Shown here: piece after piece, positions 33,548 to 45,480 of the stretch
Layout of the letters: every line of letters starts with the position of its first letter
How positions within the stretch are numbered: the first letter of the stretch is position 1
From: Panopea generosa
Lineage: Eukaryota; Mollusca; Bivalvia; Adapedonta; Hiatellidae
Assembly (NCBI GenBank): GCA_029582155.1
Contig: CM055900.1
Span: forward strand, 41,585,236 to 41,649,235
Direction: 5' to 3'
Length of the DNA: 64,000 bases
Program-made: the position numbers and the translations under genes
Notes under the pieces: model-generated
The model's input: the letters and a program-made list of their open reading frames with translations, nothing else
Databases searched by the model: none
Told to the model about the DNA's origin: nothing

Positions 33548-34589
33548 TTTTGGGAGTGGAGGGGGTTTAAACCATCCTTCATATTGTCCTCGACAATTTC
33601 GTGAAACGTGCCCTTACATTACTGTTTGTACTTAGTATTTTCTTTTTTTAGCATGAACTTATAGACAGCAGACACATGAAAGTAAACACTAGTATCATAG
33701 TAAAGTTTCTATATTGTCCTTGATGAAAGATGCACTAATTTAACAAGTGGAGATTCTAAAATGTTCATTCCAGTAAAAAATGGTTGACATTGCACATAAC
33801 TGATACATGAATGTCAATCCTTAGGTCAGTATCATCACATTGGCGTAGGAGCGTTTCAGTTTTTTTAATGGGGGCAACAAAGTGTATGAGGATGTACTTT
33901 CAGGCCCCAAACTATATGCTGAACCTTGCCCCCACCACACCGACTCCTACGCCTATGTCAGTAACATTCATTAGACTTTTAATCACTGGTATCATACCAC
34001 GTGTGTATAAGGGAAGTACGTGATCTTTAATTAATCATTATCTTTAGTAAATCAATAAATAAGAAACATATCACCGCCACTTCTTGAATATGTGAACCCC
34101 AGTAAGTAGTACGAGAATCAAACTTATTCAAATCATAGTCACGTGATGCACTAAAATGGAACTAGGACTTGGAAAATCTTCCCGGGTGGTAAACACTTAA
34201 ACGTGTAAGTATATTACGTGTATAAGATTACTTAAGTATATTGTAAAGAGTATGTATATGGTGCAATATGTCCTATAAGTGTCGTCCAGTTCCATCGGTT
34301 ATTCTACATTTGAGCTACATTTTACTTCTGTTCTTTACTATTTTAAGAATTGCTATTTTTAGCATGACTCACGATATTGACTTCGAATATTTTACGCGAG
34401 TCAAAATCATAGTCTGCGTCTGAAAATTTCCAATAGTTATTTATATCTCTTTGGATTCGTGTTTTACCCAAGTTATCATACTTTCATACCATCATCAGTA
34501 ATCTTTTGATTTAATATGGCCTAGATTCAGGGACTTACAGGCCAAAATAAAATGTTTCTGGTTAGCCCCTGTAAGAGTATGCTTTTTAG
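33326..34589. other. Gene-free stretch with homopolymer runs
   Basis: A C run (about 33488-33506) and an A run of some 30 bases (about 33513-33544) stand nearly back to back. A TACGTGTATAAG-rich piece near 34200-34250 has many short palindromes. No coding family. Confidence 0.5.
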
Positions 34590-35805
34590 CTCGGGGTGAG
34601 TTATTCTGATCGCCTGTTGTTCGTCGTCCATCCAGTGTGCTCTCTAGCACTCGCATTTTTCATTGGATCTTCATTACACTTATATAGTAGTTATATAACA
34701 ATAATATCTCGGACAATTTATTCAACAGGCCAAATCGGATTACCAATGTCAGAGTTCCGGCCCTTGAAACATTAAAAAATACACTGTTTGTCCTTTTTTT
34801 CACTCTAGCCCCTGCATTTTGCATTTGATCATCACCAAAACTGCAAAGCATAATATCTGGGGACAAGTTCTTGAACTGGCCAAATCAGATTACTGTATAT
34901 TCCCTTATTAACGCCCACAGGGGCGTTACATTTTCCAAGGTGGAGGCGTTTATTAAAGATCAACATAAGCAAATTTAACAACAGTCTATAGAACTAAAAT
35001 GTATGTTTAGTGTTTAATTGGTATTACTAACATACGATAATGTCAGAGTTTTTAGCCCTTGAAACATTAAAAATGCACTATTTGACTATCTATGTGCTCT
35101 CTATCACCCTCATTTTTCATTTGATTCCCACCAAACTTACATAGTAGTTACTTACATAACCGTAATATCTCGGACAAGTTCTTGAACTGGCCAAATCGGA
35201 TTATAACATTAAAAAAATACATTATTTGACCTAGTGTGCACTCTGGCATGTGCAGTTGTTGTTTGATCCTCAGTAAACTAATACAGTCAGTAGTTAAATA
35301 GCTATAATGTCTTGGACAAGTTTTTAGTTTTTTAACTGGCCAAATCAGATAGTGTTGGAGTAATGGCCCTTACATTGTCAAAAATTGTGATATTTGACCT
35401 TGCGTGCATCGAGCACTTGCTGTTTTCATTTAATATTCACAGTTATTATGTAACCATAGTATATTGAACAAGTTCTTGAACTGACAAATCGGATAAATAT
35501 TGTCAAGAGTTAAGGCCCTTGAATTGTCAAAAATTATGTGTATTTGATGTTGTGTGCACTTTAGCACTCACAGTTTATATTTAATCTTCATTTAACTAAC
35601 ACAGTTGTTTTGTAACCATAATATCTTGGACAAGTTCTTGAACTGGTCAAATTGGATAATTAATGTCAGGTATTATGGTCCTTGAATCTACAAAAAAAGC
35701 ATTATATAAATTTATGTACACTCTTGCACCTGCAAAAATTTTGGCATCACCTCCTCTGCCACAGGTGAGTGATTTAAGGCCAATATGGCCCTCTTGTTTT
35801 TCTCC
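34590..35805 (+). repeat. AGCTC-type dispersed repeat, near full length
   Basis: It begins AGCTCGGGGTGAGTTATTCT and ends GCCACAGGTGAGTGATTTAA plus GGCCAATATGGCCCTCTTG. Between them, six or more diverged units carry GTGTGCACTCTAGCAC, CATTTGATC.TCA, ATAATATCTTGGACAAGTTC and TTGAACTGGCCAAATC. Head and tail both look present, so this is one of the most complete copies in the window. Non-coding. Confidence 0.8.
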
Positions 35806-35846
35806 AAGGTATTGTTAATGTTCAAATCAAGTCAATCATAGGTTGT

Positions 35847-36315
35847 GGTCAGCTACCACCATTGAGAAGAGCTCTCTGATTGACTGAAAAAAGTATATTG
35901 ATGTTCAGGGCATATATTTTTATTTAGTAAGCCTATTTCTGGTTGGATGAAAACGTCAAACTGGAAAATGATCACAATAAATTATAAGTTTATTATGTTC
36001 GTGTCAATAAAAAATAAAAATTATCTTTCTTTGACTGACTAAATTCATTTTAATAAGGAAACTGTATGGAAAGTAAAAATTGGTAAAATTTAGGTGTTTT
36101 TTTCCATGCTGAAGGTGGGGTTACCAAACTTCAGGGGGCAAAAGTGGTAAAAAGTTATTCTTTTGACCCCATTTTTTTGACATTGTAATTTGAGTCTAGG
36201 ATAGTAATTTAATAGGATGTAGGACTTTTTGGTCCACAAATGGTAGATATATAGTGAAAATTAGGTCAAACGTTATAACGCAAGGCTGTTTAAAACGCAA
36301 TGGTGGTAGCTGACC
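35847..36315. mobile_element. TIR element copy 3, reverse orientation
   Basis: GGTCAGCTACCACCATTG at the left and CAATGGTGGTAGCTGACC at the right are exact inverted repeats. The interior is the reverse complement of copies 1 and 2 (CCTACATC, CTAGGATAGTA and GATCACAATAA words). At 469 bases with the best-kept tips, it is the least decayed of the three. Confidence 0.9.
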
Positions 36316-36559
36316 TAAATTGTAGCTGTACCTTATACCATGTTAAATATTCATTGTACTGTTCTGAATAGCAATATTATAAAAAAAATTTGGTCGTAGA
36401 AACTATCAGGACGTTGTCTTCTTAGTGCAGAATCTGTCACTCTTCGTGGCCATGTTGGATATATTAATGTATTAAAAACTCAACATCACCTCATGATTTC
36501 ATGTTTTATGAACTGAGTGAATAAAGGAATTTATGGAAGATATTGTTGTAAGGTAACTA

Positions 36560-36965
36560 TAATGTAAGTGACATTGTAATTGCGAGAGTTAAATATCTTG
36601 GTACAACATTGGATCAGTGTTTATCTTTTTATGCCATGGCTCATTCAGTTTTAAAGAAGGCTAATGCCAGGTTGAAATTCATGTATATCATAAGAAGGAT
36701 TACCTTACACATCATACCGAGAAACTCCTTGTCATATCTTTGATTCAATGTCACTACTACTATGCCTGCTCTACATGCTGGCACTATGGTCTGACTTGGG
36801 TTTTGAAAAATAATCTGCAGACAACTCAGAACAAGTTAAAAAGATTTGTGCTAGACATGGATCCTAGAGTGCATATTGGATTGGAACAGTTTTAGTCTTT
36901 TATCTGTGCTGATCAGATTGTCTACCATTTAAGTCTGTGATATTTATTTAAACATGTTATAAATT
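36560..36965 (+). mobile_element. LINE reverse-transcriptase C-terminal fragment
   Basis: The frame near 36588 reads RVKYLGTTLDQCLSFYAMAH and then VLKKANARLKFMYIIRR, typical of the region after the palm in jockey/CR1-like reverse transcriptases (VKYLG..LD..LS). A frame change lies near 36690. Later YYYACSTWH-like and RFVLDMDPR-like codons continue in other frames. It has no tail. Confidence 0.75.
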
Positions 36966-38038
36966 AAATTGAACTGTGCAAGTTACAATATAAAGTGATA
37001 TACTTAATCAACTTAATACTGATATTGCATGTGACAGTCTACTTGATTCATTATAAGTTATTAGTGCAATTAATTTCTATGATACTTTACTTTAAACATA
37101 TTTAATTGCTTTTTTATATACATGTAGTAGCAAAAGGGTTGGGCCACAAGTTATCCAACATTAAAATGATAATTTAAGTTTGATTGATTGCCTGTATATG
37201 TCATGCTTACGACACAAACAACCACAATGGAAATAAAAGTTTAATCTTTTTTGTGTTATCCTTGGTGGTGGTGTGCATGCCATGGCACACTATGCCTCAT
37301 GTATGTAATATTTTTATTTAATGTACATGTTGTTTTAACTGTCCATGTATGCTTTCATTACCAAAATAATTTATCTATATTTCTATTGTAATGTAATGGA
37401 AATCTTTTTTTTCTTTTTTTTTTTTAATTTTGGAAAAAATAGGGCCGGCAAAAATTGGGGACGGTCAATTAACCGGAAACTTTATACCATATATAAATCC
37501 TTTACAAGGTTTCATTTTATTAAACATAGGTGATGTGGCATATGGAATATTTATTCACTGACATCATATTACCAAAAGGATATCAATTTAAATGTAATAT
37601 ATTGAAAAGGGATTTCCTAACTTGGGCTACGCGCCTGGGTAGGCTAAAAATGCAACATTAAGTGAGTCACGTGATCTCATTTTGATTTCAATTTGACATG
37701 TTATACAGGTTAACACTAAGTAGAAATTGTTTCAACTTAGAAAGAGTCCAAATGATGTCAAGCAGTATTTAAGTGCAGTCTATTTCTAGAATGGGGATTT
37801 TGTTTCAAGTTTACCACTCCAATTGATATGTCGATTTTGTCTCTTTTTGGTGGATTTGACACACCAAAGCATTCATATTTTATCTATTAATGATAATAAG
37901 ACACTTTTTAGCCATGATATACTCTCTTTAAGAGGCCTATTCACTTTATAGGAAATATTTCCAATCTGGCAACTACTACATGAACTGGAGGAAGGCAAAT
38001 ACAAATAGCATCTTCTAAAAGGTCTAATCTGTCGACTA
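36966..38038. other. Gene-free stretch
   Basis: It includes a GATTGATTG piece near 37180, a T run near 37405-37425 and otherwise AT-rich sequence. I see no gene. Confidence 0.45.
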
Positions 38039-38040
38039 TA

Positions 38041-39064
38041 CGAGGGGTTATCCAGAAGTTTGTGGACAAATCTCATAATATTTACATGACATGTCTAATT
38101 TGTTTGGAGTTTTACATGTATTATATTTAATCTAACGGCACACTGTATGCAAAGTATGAAGAAAATATATATTCAAATAAAACAGATATATGTATTTCAA
38201 ATATGTCATGTACGCCTACCTGCCGCAGGCAAGATTTACATTACGTCGTTGTGGGGTCAATTTATTTTACAAGTTATTTTCCTATTCATACTCGTTGCTC
38301 CATTTATACTCGTTTAGCAACTGGGGAACACAGCGAGCACATAAATGCATGCTATTTTTTCTTAATTATCGTGTGCACTGTATTGTAACCTATGCTTAGT
38401 TCGCAGCATGAATTGTATTACGGCAATCCTTAATAAGGCAATTTTTATCATGTTAACGTGACATTGACGCGATTTTGACACAGGGCTATCTCATATGTTA
38501 TCATCCATTATTGTTTCTCGTTCCTCACTGCATCGTTTGGGTCATATGCAGACTACAAAATACACTACAAATAACTTTCTCGGAGCTTTACTATACATAT
38601 CTATCGTCTGAATCAGTGTTTTGCTAATATTGACATAAACTGTATTACTGCTTGTTGTTTTACCTTTTCATCAGATGCACTATTTGCATATGAATGCATC
38701 TACAATTTCAATAGAAGTTGATTTGAATTCCTAACACCTGCGTGCAATGCTGGAACAACATTGTCATGCAGACATTGATGCCGTGTCCTCAATAATATAG
38801 GATTTACCGCGAGTGTTACGAGAAAATGATTGTTATTATTCACATATTTGTCTGTCGAATTGTTCAACATTTTTAGCTGCGGCACTTATCATGTATGTAT
38901 GTTGCTATGGATACAATAACATTATTTCTGACAAAGAAAATATACTAAAACACCGTACATCGATGGCAAATACACCAATACTTAAGTTGTGAAAAATATA
39001 GTTATTCATTTGCATAAATACAGATTTTATTAAATTTGTCCACGAACTTCTGGATAACCCCCAG
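38041..39064 (-). mobile_element. Second mariner-like TIR element
   Basis: The left tip GGGGTTATCCAGAAGTTTGT at 38044 and the right tip (its near-exact reverse complement, ending 39064) are inverted repeats sharing CCAGAAGTT.GTGGACAAAT. TA flanks both ends (38039-38040, 39065-39066). On the minus strand near 38775-38805 a frame reads QCLHDNVVPALHA, like the LHDNARPH.A catalytic motif of mariner transposases, but no other motif is readable. At 1024 bases it is shortened and dead. The tips resemble those of the element at 4990. Confidence 0.8.
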
Positions 39065-39189
39065 TATATGCATGTTGTTTCAGACAACTGAATCATAATT
39101 GAAAAACTTTTTGTTCTGTTTCAAACATTTTATTCTGTGGTTGTGTATAGGTTGTGGAAGGGGAAGCACATCAGCGTAGGAGCATTTTA

Positions 39190-40440
39190 TTTTTAGCTCT
39201 ACCGGCCAAAGGCCAGAAGGCCTTATGCAATGGCTCATTGTCCGTCATCTGTCGTCCGTCATCTGTTGCCCCGTTACCAGCACTTTCTTTGAAACCACTA
39301 GGCCAATTAAACTCAAACTACATATTGATGTTTCTATTGCATAGGAGACTATACAGAAGATTTTTTTTTGATAACCACCTATAGTTCTGTTAGATTTGTT
39401 CAAATGGTGTCCCTGGGGTTAAAACTGACCCCGCCCCAAGGGTTCAATTAGGGGACACGTGTCATTGTAATAAACATTATTTTTATTTTTTTAAAAAAGG
39501 AACTGATTTTGTCTATATTTTCACAGAAGCATTGTTTGGTTGATCAAAGAGTTTCAGATTAGTAAAAATGACTGGATTCCACTGTCTTGAGGGGTCAGGA
39601 GGGGCCCCAAAAGGGTAAAAATTGGGAATTACAAAAATCGCTTTTTTAAGAACCTGTAAATTATCCCTATGTGTAGGGGTTTGATTGCAGATAAGAATAA
39701 AGGGACTTATATTTATAGGGGCCCTGTAAGGGCTTAGAATTTTACATAGGGATACTATGGGAAAACAGAAAATTCTCATTTTTTCATCTGTTTCGGCAAA
39801 ATTATTATTCAATTTGAGATCTGAAGTATCATCTAGTCATAGGAAATAATATTTGGTTCAATAAGGAGAGTTGACTTTCCATAAGGGGCCAGAGTTGATA
39901 AAAAAAAGGATTAAAATAGAAAATGTTCAAAAATCTTCTTTTCAACCTCCAGTCAGTCATTACTTTTATTTGTTAAGAATTCTATTGGAAAACTAAAAAA
40001 AATCTCTTTTTCCCCATTCATTTATGACTTTTTTTTATTCAGTTTGAGTTTTGAAACATTTTCTTGTCATAACATATGATTTTGTTCGATACGAAGGATT
40101 GACCTTCTGAAAGGGGCCTTGTTTGATACGAAGGACTGACTTTCTGAAAGGGGCCAGGTGGTGTCACAAAATGGTTAAAACCGAACTTTGTCAACAACCG
40201 GTCAGTCAGATTTGTTCATATTTGATATAAATTATCCCTACGATTAAGAGTTCCAAGTTTGTACAAATCAAGCGGCACTGGGATGACATAATTTCAGTTT
40301 GCGCCATTGACATATGATTTCTATGCTTGGTGACTTTTTCATTTTGTATAATTTAAATCCACTTCTCTGGAACTGCCTCTACAGGTTAATGAAGTGGCGG
40401 GGGATATGATCACGTTAGTGGCAACCTCTTGTATTATTTG
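39190..40440 (+). repeat. AGCTCTACCGGCC-type dispersed repeat
   Basis: It begins TTTAGCTCTACCGGCCAAAG and GCCAGAAGGCCTTATGCAAT, a second bivalve repeat family, and continues with TCCGTCATCTGTCGTCCGTC. Internal units (for example a tandem pair at about 40090-40158 sharing GATACGAAGGA.TGAC and TTCTGAAAGGGGCC) and the stretch 39610-39790 shared with 1-175 are part of it. Non-coding. It ends about 320 bases before the F-box exon. Confidence 0.75.
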
Positions 40441-40762
40441 GATATCAGATGTGTGATTTTTTGAGATGAGGCAGAATTTGGCTACTTGTGAAACTTTATA
40501 TTTCATTGCACACCAAAGTCAAGTTTTTGTTATATTCCAAAAAGTATTCAACAGAATTGGTGAAAAATGAAGTATTTTTAAAATTGTGTTTTCAAAATCA
40601 AACAGAAAATCTTTGTCTGAAACAAATGCATCAATTAATAGGTATGAATATGTGCACATCTAATTTTATATCATGAACATTTTGCAATTTGATAACTTAG
40701 ACACAGAACAAACTCTTTACATGTACCATTTCTTAATTAATACTACTGAAATTTTGTTTCAG
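40441..40762. other. Intron end before the F-box coding exon
   Basis: AT-rich sequence ending in ATTTTGTTTCAG at 40751-40762, a good acceptor. No coding content of its own is assigned. Confidence 0.6.
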
Positions 40763-40768
40763 GTTTAA

Positions 40769-41932
40769 ATGACGACACAATGGTCTCTGTTACCAGGGGA
40801 CGCTGTGGTGCACATATTTACCTACCTCACCGCCCCTGACCGCTACCATGCATCACTGGTATGCAAATCCTGGTACGAGGCATTTCGGCATCCAAAACTT
40901 TGGCAGACATACACGTTTTGGTTTTTCTTACCATCTCACGAAAACGCTCTCATTGGCGTTAAACATTTCGGAAAATACATGAAAAGGATTACAATCGGTG
41001 TTAATCAGATGCTTGAAGAGAATCGGCAAAATGCTTGCGCATTGTTGGACAGTTTTACAAAAATAGATAGAAGAAAATTGATATCCTTAACAATTATTTT
41101 CACTGGCGAAAATCCACTATTTTATTCAGGGCAAGAGTTTTTGAATACTCTGAGTATTTTCTTTTCTGCACCGCCTGACAGTATAACACAACCCTTGCCA
41201 TCACTACAGCATGTAGACTTAAGTGGACTTGCCGTTCCATATGATGACCATGTTATTGACCTTTTGTCTCTTAACAATAAAGATCTGAAATACCTGGATC
41301 TTCAAAATAAGGTTATAGTATGTAAAGTGACATCATTTTGTATTTTACGACTTGTACAACGGTGCAGACGTCTGAAGGACCTGCGTGTATATCACTGCAG
41401 CATGTCCGACGACATACTGAACGCCATTGCAGAGAACAATCAGGATCCTTTAGACCACCTGTCTATAATGTGCAGACGAGACGAAAAGTATGGCGGCGAT
41501 TTAACAACAGAGTCTTGGAAACGCGTTACAACATTAATACCCACACTTAGAGTGACCTTGGGCTTTGACCATACATGCCCTTTTAATTTGATACCCTTGA
41601 TCATGAAAGCAGATATTCCAGTGAGGACTTTAAAACTGCAAGTATTCGCCATGTGTCATGATGAGGTGAATATAGCCGCAACACATTATAACCAAACACT
41701 CAAAAAACTGGTGTTGCATACAAGAAATTCTCTGATCCTTGAAGAAGCAATACTCAATGTAGCTAAGAACTGTTCTCTCCTCCGGTCATTGCTGGTTTAC
41801 TGTGTGATCAGACAAGAAACAATTGAAGAAATATTTCGTCTGCACCCAGACATGAAAGAAAGGGGCACCTACATATTGAAATCTGAAGTAGAACCTGAGC
41901 CATGGGTAGTTGGTGTGGAAGAGGGCGATTGA
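40769..41932 (+). CDS. F-box protein, FBXO39-like
   Basis: A 387-residue protein, all in one exon. Residues 7-46 form an F-box (LPGDAVVHIFTYLTAPDRYH, VCKSWYEAF, PKLW), the part that binds Skp1 in SCF ubiquitin ligases, so it should be a substrate receptor. The rest has leucine-rich-repeat-like segments (LPSLQHVDLSGLAV, LKYLDL, LKDLRVYHCSMSDDILNAI, LRSLLVYCVIRQETIEEIF). GVKHFGKYMKRITI and MSDDILNAIAEN resemble VKKFGRYLEHLEV and ISDELLENLCEN of vertebrate FBXO39 as I recall them. FBXO33 is the next closest, and the length fits this family (about 440). The ATG lies 6 bases after an acceptor (exon from 40763), so at least one upstream non-coding exon is expected. The stop TGA is at 41930. The substrate is unknown. 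The gene is intact, with no odd residue in the F-box. Confidence 0.88.
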   Translation: MTTQWSLLPGDAVVHIFTYLTAPDRYHASLVCKSWYEAFRHPKLWQTYTFWFFLPSHENALIGVKHFGKYMKRITIGVNQMLEENRQNACALLDSFTKIDRRKLISLTIIFTGENPLFYSGQEFLNTLSIFFSAPPDSITQPLPSLQHVDLSGLAVPYDDHVIDLLSLNNKDLKYLDLQNKVIVCKVTSFCILRLVQRCRRLKDLRVYHCSMSDDILNAIAENNQDPLDHLSIMCRRDEKYGGDLTTESWKRVTTLIPTLRVTLGFDHTCPFNLIPLIMKADIPVRTLKLQVFAMCHDEVNIAATHYNQTLKKLVLHTRNSLILEEAILNVAKNCSLLRSLLVYCVIRQETIEEIFRLHPDMKERGTYILKSEVEPEPWVVGVEEGD

Positions 41933-42100
41933 GAGAAAAACAAGATAAAATAAAATATTTTTCGCACAACAGAAGATGATGGTCATGTTGTTTGACTGTT
42001 TGTCGAAACATGAAAAAGAAGAATTCAGAATCTCAACTTGCTGAAGCTCTGTAATGAACTCTCCTATTCTTATATTTCAACAACTTCATCATCATCACCA

Positions 42101-42298
42101 GACTGGGATTGTTACTCGCAAACTGATCTTGTTACTGGCAAACTGATCTTGTTACTCGCAAACTGATCTTGTTACGGGCAAACTTATCTTATTACTGGCA
42201 AACTGATTTTGTTACTGGCAAACTGATCTTGTTACTGACAAACTGATCTTGTTACTGAAAAACTGATCTTATTACTTGCAAACTGATTTTGTTACTTG
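42101..42298 (+). repeat. 20-bp minisatellite in the F-box gene 3' UTR
   Basis: Ten units of AAACTGATCTTGTTACTGGC with small changes (TCGC, GGGC, TGAC, TTGC). It stands between the stop codon and the AATAAA at 42302, so it is probably transcribed in the 3' UTR. Confidence 0.9.
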
Positions 42299-42301
42299 TG
42301 A

Positions 42302-42307
42302 AATAAA
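42302..42307 (+). terminator. Likely poly(A) signal of the F-box gene
   Basis: AATAAA 370 bases after the stop codon. An earlier AATAAA-like site (AAAATAAAATAT) lies near 41945-41956 and may be used instead. Confidence 0.45.
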
Positions 42308-43140
42308 GAGACATTTATAAACTATTACATGAACAATAAGTGACTAACAGTTTTCATATTACCTTCTTCTAACCTTTGAAAAAAAATACATTATACGGAA
42401 ATGATATTGGTTATAAACAATGGACTCCATGTACTTTTTATGGCAATGTAAGTTTTATTCATGCGCTATATGTAAATGTTGAAATATTACAAAAGTCTAC
42501 ATATCTTTTAACACACTGTATTTTCATTGTCTATAGAGAGCACAGCTGGCACTAAAGGTCTCACTACACGGTTGAATTTGTTTTTTATTCTATATAAAAT
42601 AAAGTTTATGATAAAGAAATCCACATAGAATATTTTTTTAAGTAATTTTTTTCATAACAGGAATGTATATCTACATAAAAATGCGCAATAACTGGTAGGT
42701 TGACCAGGTTATTTTTAAAAGAGGGTGCAGTGACACCCTGAGATTTTTTAAAAAAGAAGTCCTCAAATGCTCATAAATACATGCATTTGTTGAAATCCTA
42801 CGAAAGTCACTTTTTTAACACCAGTGATGTCTTATTGCAGTATATGCTATGCCAACTTTTGCTCTACATAATCTGCAGTAAGAAATCACAACCACTATGA
42901 ACCATTTTGAAAATATTTCAAAACAAAATTACATAGGCTTTTTTTTTTTCAGTAAAAGAATCCTGTTACCATGGGGAAAAAAGGGGTGTAACTGTGTAGT
43001 GAGATGTTAAGGCATGAATAAAATGTATTCATATGGTACCTTGCATGTCAAAAATAATTTGAAATACCAACAGACTGAAAAAAACTTGGTTCCTGAAGTG
43101 CATTGATAATCTCTTTTTTTTTTCAGCCTACTATAATCCT
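42308..43140. other. Gene-free stretch
   Basis: AT-rich sequence downstream of the F-box gene; no feature is recognised. Confidence 0.45.
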
Positions 43141-43153
43141 GTCTGTTCTCAAG

Positions 43154-43453
43154 TACTAGTGGTAGAGCGTCAGCATCGCATGTGGAAGGTCGTGGCTTCG
43201 ATCCCCGGCCGAGTCATACCAAAGACTTTAAAAATGGTACTAGAAGCTTCCTCACTTGACACTCAGCATTTAGAGGAGAGTTCTAGGTCTGGTTGGCCCG
43301 ATGTCAGTATAATGTGACTGGGTGAGGTATCATACCATGTGTCTGCGGCATGATACTCCAGTGTGACAGCGCTTAGAATACTGTCTCAAGTAGACACCGT
43401 CGCGATATGACTGAAAAATTGTTGAAAGCGATGCTAAACACCATACAAAAACA
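43154..43453 (+). mobile_element. tRNA-derived SINE, V-SINE/RUDI-like, full length
   Basis: Head TACTAGTGGTAGAGCGTCAG (box A) and GTGGCTTCGATCCCCGGCC (box B). The 3' part has TGATACTCCAGTGTGACAGC, AATACTGTCTCAAGTAGACA and GAAAAATTGTTGAAAGCGAT, the kind of central/3' domain known from molluscan V-SINEs such as RUDI (assignment from memory). The flanks TGTTCTCAAG (43144-43153) and TGTTCTAAAG (43454-43463) are the target duplication with one difference. A truncated copy lies at 63664. Confidence 0.88.
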
Positions 43454-43463
43454 TGTTCTAAAG

Positions 43464-44376
43464 TAGTCTGGTACCCTGACCCACACAATAAGTGATGGTC
43501 GTAATCATTTGTGACGCTTGATTTTCTAAAAGACAAACATTTTGACTCTCTTGAAAATCGCCCTAAAAGTTTTACCTCAAAGATTCCATGCATATTAGCA
43601 ATGAACTACTTTATACTTTTATTGTGAAATAATGCTTAGGGCTATTCCAGGAAAAATCTCAAGTGTGGTAATGGATTCCAAGATCTGAAAACCCAAATAT
43701 AATTTACAAAGAAAAATTCTGACAAAAATACAGAACATAACATATATTTTATTTGACTTATACATAGTACATCGTCATATCTATACACATGTTAAGAAAT
43801 CAATTTAGATCATGTCACATGGAAACACACACACACACATACATATACATTCCTCCACCAAGATAATTTAAATTAACATATACCAACACTCTCCAGAAGT
43901 ACTATGACCCACCACCTCCAGTAAAAAAATAGGGTCCCATTCCTACCCCTTCTGAAATTCTGGAATAGCCCTTACTAACAGTGTGCTCCTATTTATTTTT
44001 ATTGCCAAATAACTCCTTAACTGTACACTCTGATGTATTTTTATCATTGATAAGATGTATAGAGATCAATGCTTTCTGTTTGAAGTTTGAATTAATAAAT
44101 ATTCATGTATATTATCATCTGTATTTCTTATCTATGATTGTTTTCAAAAGTTGTGATGTACTGTCCTTTATCGAATTAAAGAAACAAGAAGGGACGTCAC
44201 CACACTGACAAACCATGATTTATAAATACTTATAAAATACAAGTAATTTTGTAAGTCATTTTTTTTTAATGAATTTTAATGTGCTTTTTAACAAGTTCTA
44301 CACCAAGACAACTCTTGACACCTTAAATATACCGTACACTCATAACAAAACTTTGTAAATCTGATGAGATTGGGCT
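43464..44376. other. Gene-free stretch
   Basis: It includes a (CA)n run near 43828-43840 and AT-rich sequence. A frame at 43981-44208 has no family signal. Confidence 0.45.
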
Positions 44377-44787
44377 ATGAATGGAAGGACTCAAATATTT
44401 TCATATTACAAGGAAACCTTTACAAAAACTCTCCATAAAATGCAAGGATCAACCATGTCAGAGGTTGTGATTGACCTCGGTAACAGGAAAAATGAACAGA
44501 TGCAATATGTCGGCTTAAGTCGTGTACATAATTTAGCATCACTGAAAATTTTAAATTAGTGTGAAAATGCTATCTCCCTGTCTTCTTCAGTTATCAGTGA
44601 AATGAAAAGGTTAAGATTGAATGGAGTCAAAAACTTGAAATACCTTCTGTTATTCACTGTTGATAAAGATACATTTAAGTTGCATAACAGCATAGTTATT
44701 ACATACACCTTATTAAACAATCATGGTGATTGCATAAGATACAGTTTAACAACAGCTGTCGGAGGGAAAGCGCGCTCAACTATTTGA
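44377..44787 (+). pseudogene. Helitron/PIF1-type helicase C-terminus with endonuclease-like tail, decayed
   Basis: One frame, broken by a single TAG near 44557, reads FTKTLHKMQGSTMSEVVIDL, then NEQMQYVGLSRVHNLASLKI, then SSSVISEMKRLR. This matches the last motifs of PIF1-like helicases (TIHK.QG.T...VVVDL; YV.LSRV..L..L.IL). After it, KYLLLFTVDKDTFKLHN and YTLLNNHGDCIRYSL resemble the start of the AP-endonuclease-like domain that follows the helicase in Helentron-type Helitrons; this second match is weaker. No Rep domain and no upstream helicase motifs are seen. A 5'-truncated dead copy. Confidence 0.72.
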
Positions 44788-45480
44788 ATATTTGTCACAG
44801 AAGTACAAACTTGATTGAGAATGATGACAAATTCAAGGAAATAAGAGTTATCTAACTTGCAAAATTGACAAAATTGAGGAGGTCTTATAACTGCAATATA
44901 TTGTATGAAGTTTCAATCAAATACATGCAGTGACTGACGAGTTATAAAGTTTCTAGTAAAACAAATGCCCTAATTTGCCAAAAATCTGGCAAAATATATC
45001 CGACTTGATTAATTTAGTTGAATTCATGACTACAAATGGCCAACGCCTGGGTGAGTAGAATGGCTCTCTTTGTTCTCCAAATAGTCAAGCTAAAAATCAG
45101 TATCATGAAGCGCATTGCATCGCGACTTAAATATTGCAATACACATCACCTTTTACTTTTACAGGTGATATGTATCGTGATACGTATCATTCTGAAAATG
45201 AAGTATCTCGATACGCATCTGGATGAAAAAAATGCCAATGCACAGCCCTACTTATTATTCAGATCAAGCCAATTTATTTGACTATGTTATAAATTTTTGA
45301 TTATACATATAGTATGATTTATTATATTTGCTTTTTAAGGGTTCAAACACCTAAATGTCTCTTTTGTTAACAAACACCCAATTTACATAATAATTGATCA
45401 GATTCATTTTAAATTTTTAATGTAAAAACCAAACATGTACCATTTACAAGAAGCGTAGTTTTTTGTGAGACTAATGAGAT
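44788..45480. other. Stretch with a possible hAT-like end, no gene
   Basis: Near 45110-45255 a piece rich in GTATCGTGATACGTATCA palindromes ends AATGCCAATGCACAGCCCTA. The tip TGCACAGCCCT resembles the CAGGGCTGTGCA end of hAT-like elements. The other end is not found. Confidence 0.35.

Noticed and set aside
38190-38399. Two overlapping plus-strand frames inside the second mariner-like element
   Set aside because: No transposase motif; the only trace of transposase is on the minus strand near 38790.
43150-43220. tRNA gene candidate (TAGTGGTAGAGCG ... TTCGATCCCCGG)
   Set aside because: It is the head of a 300-bp SINE with flanking target duplication.
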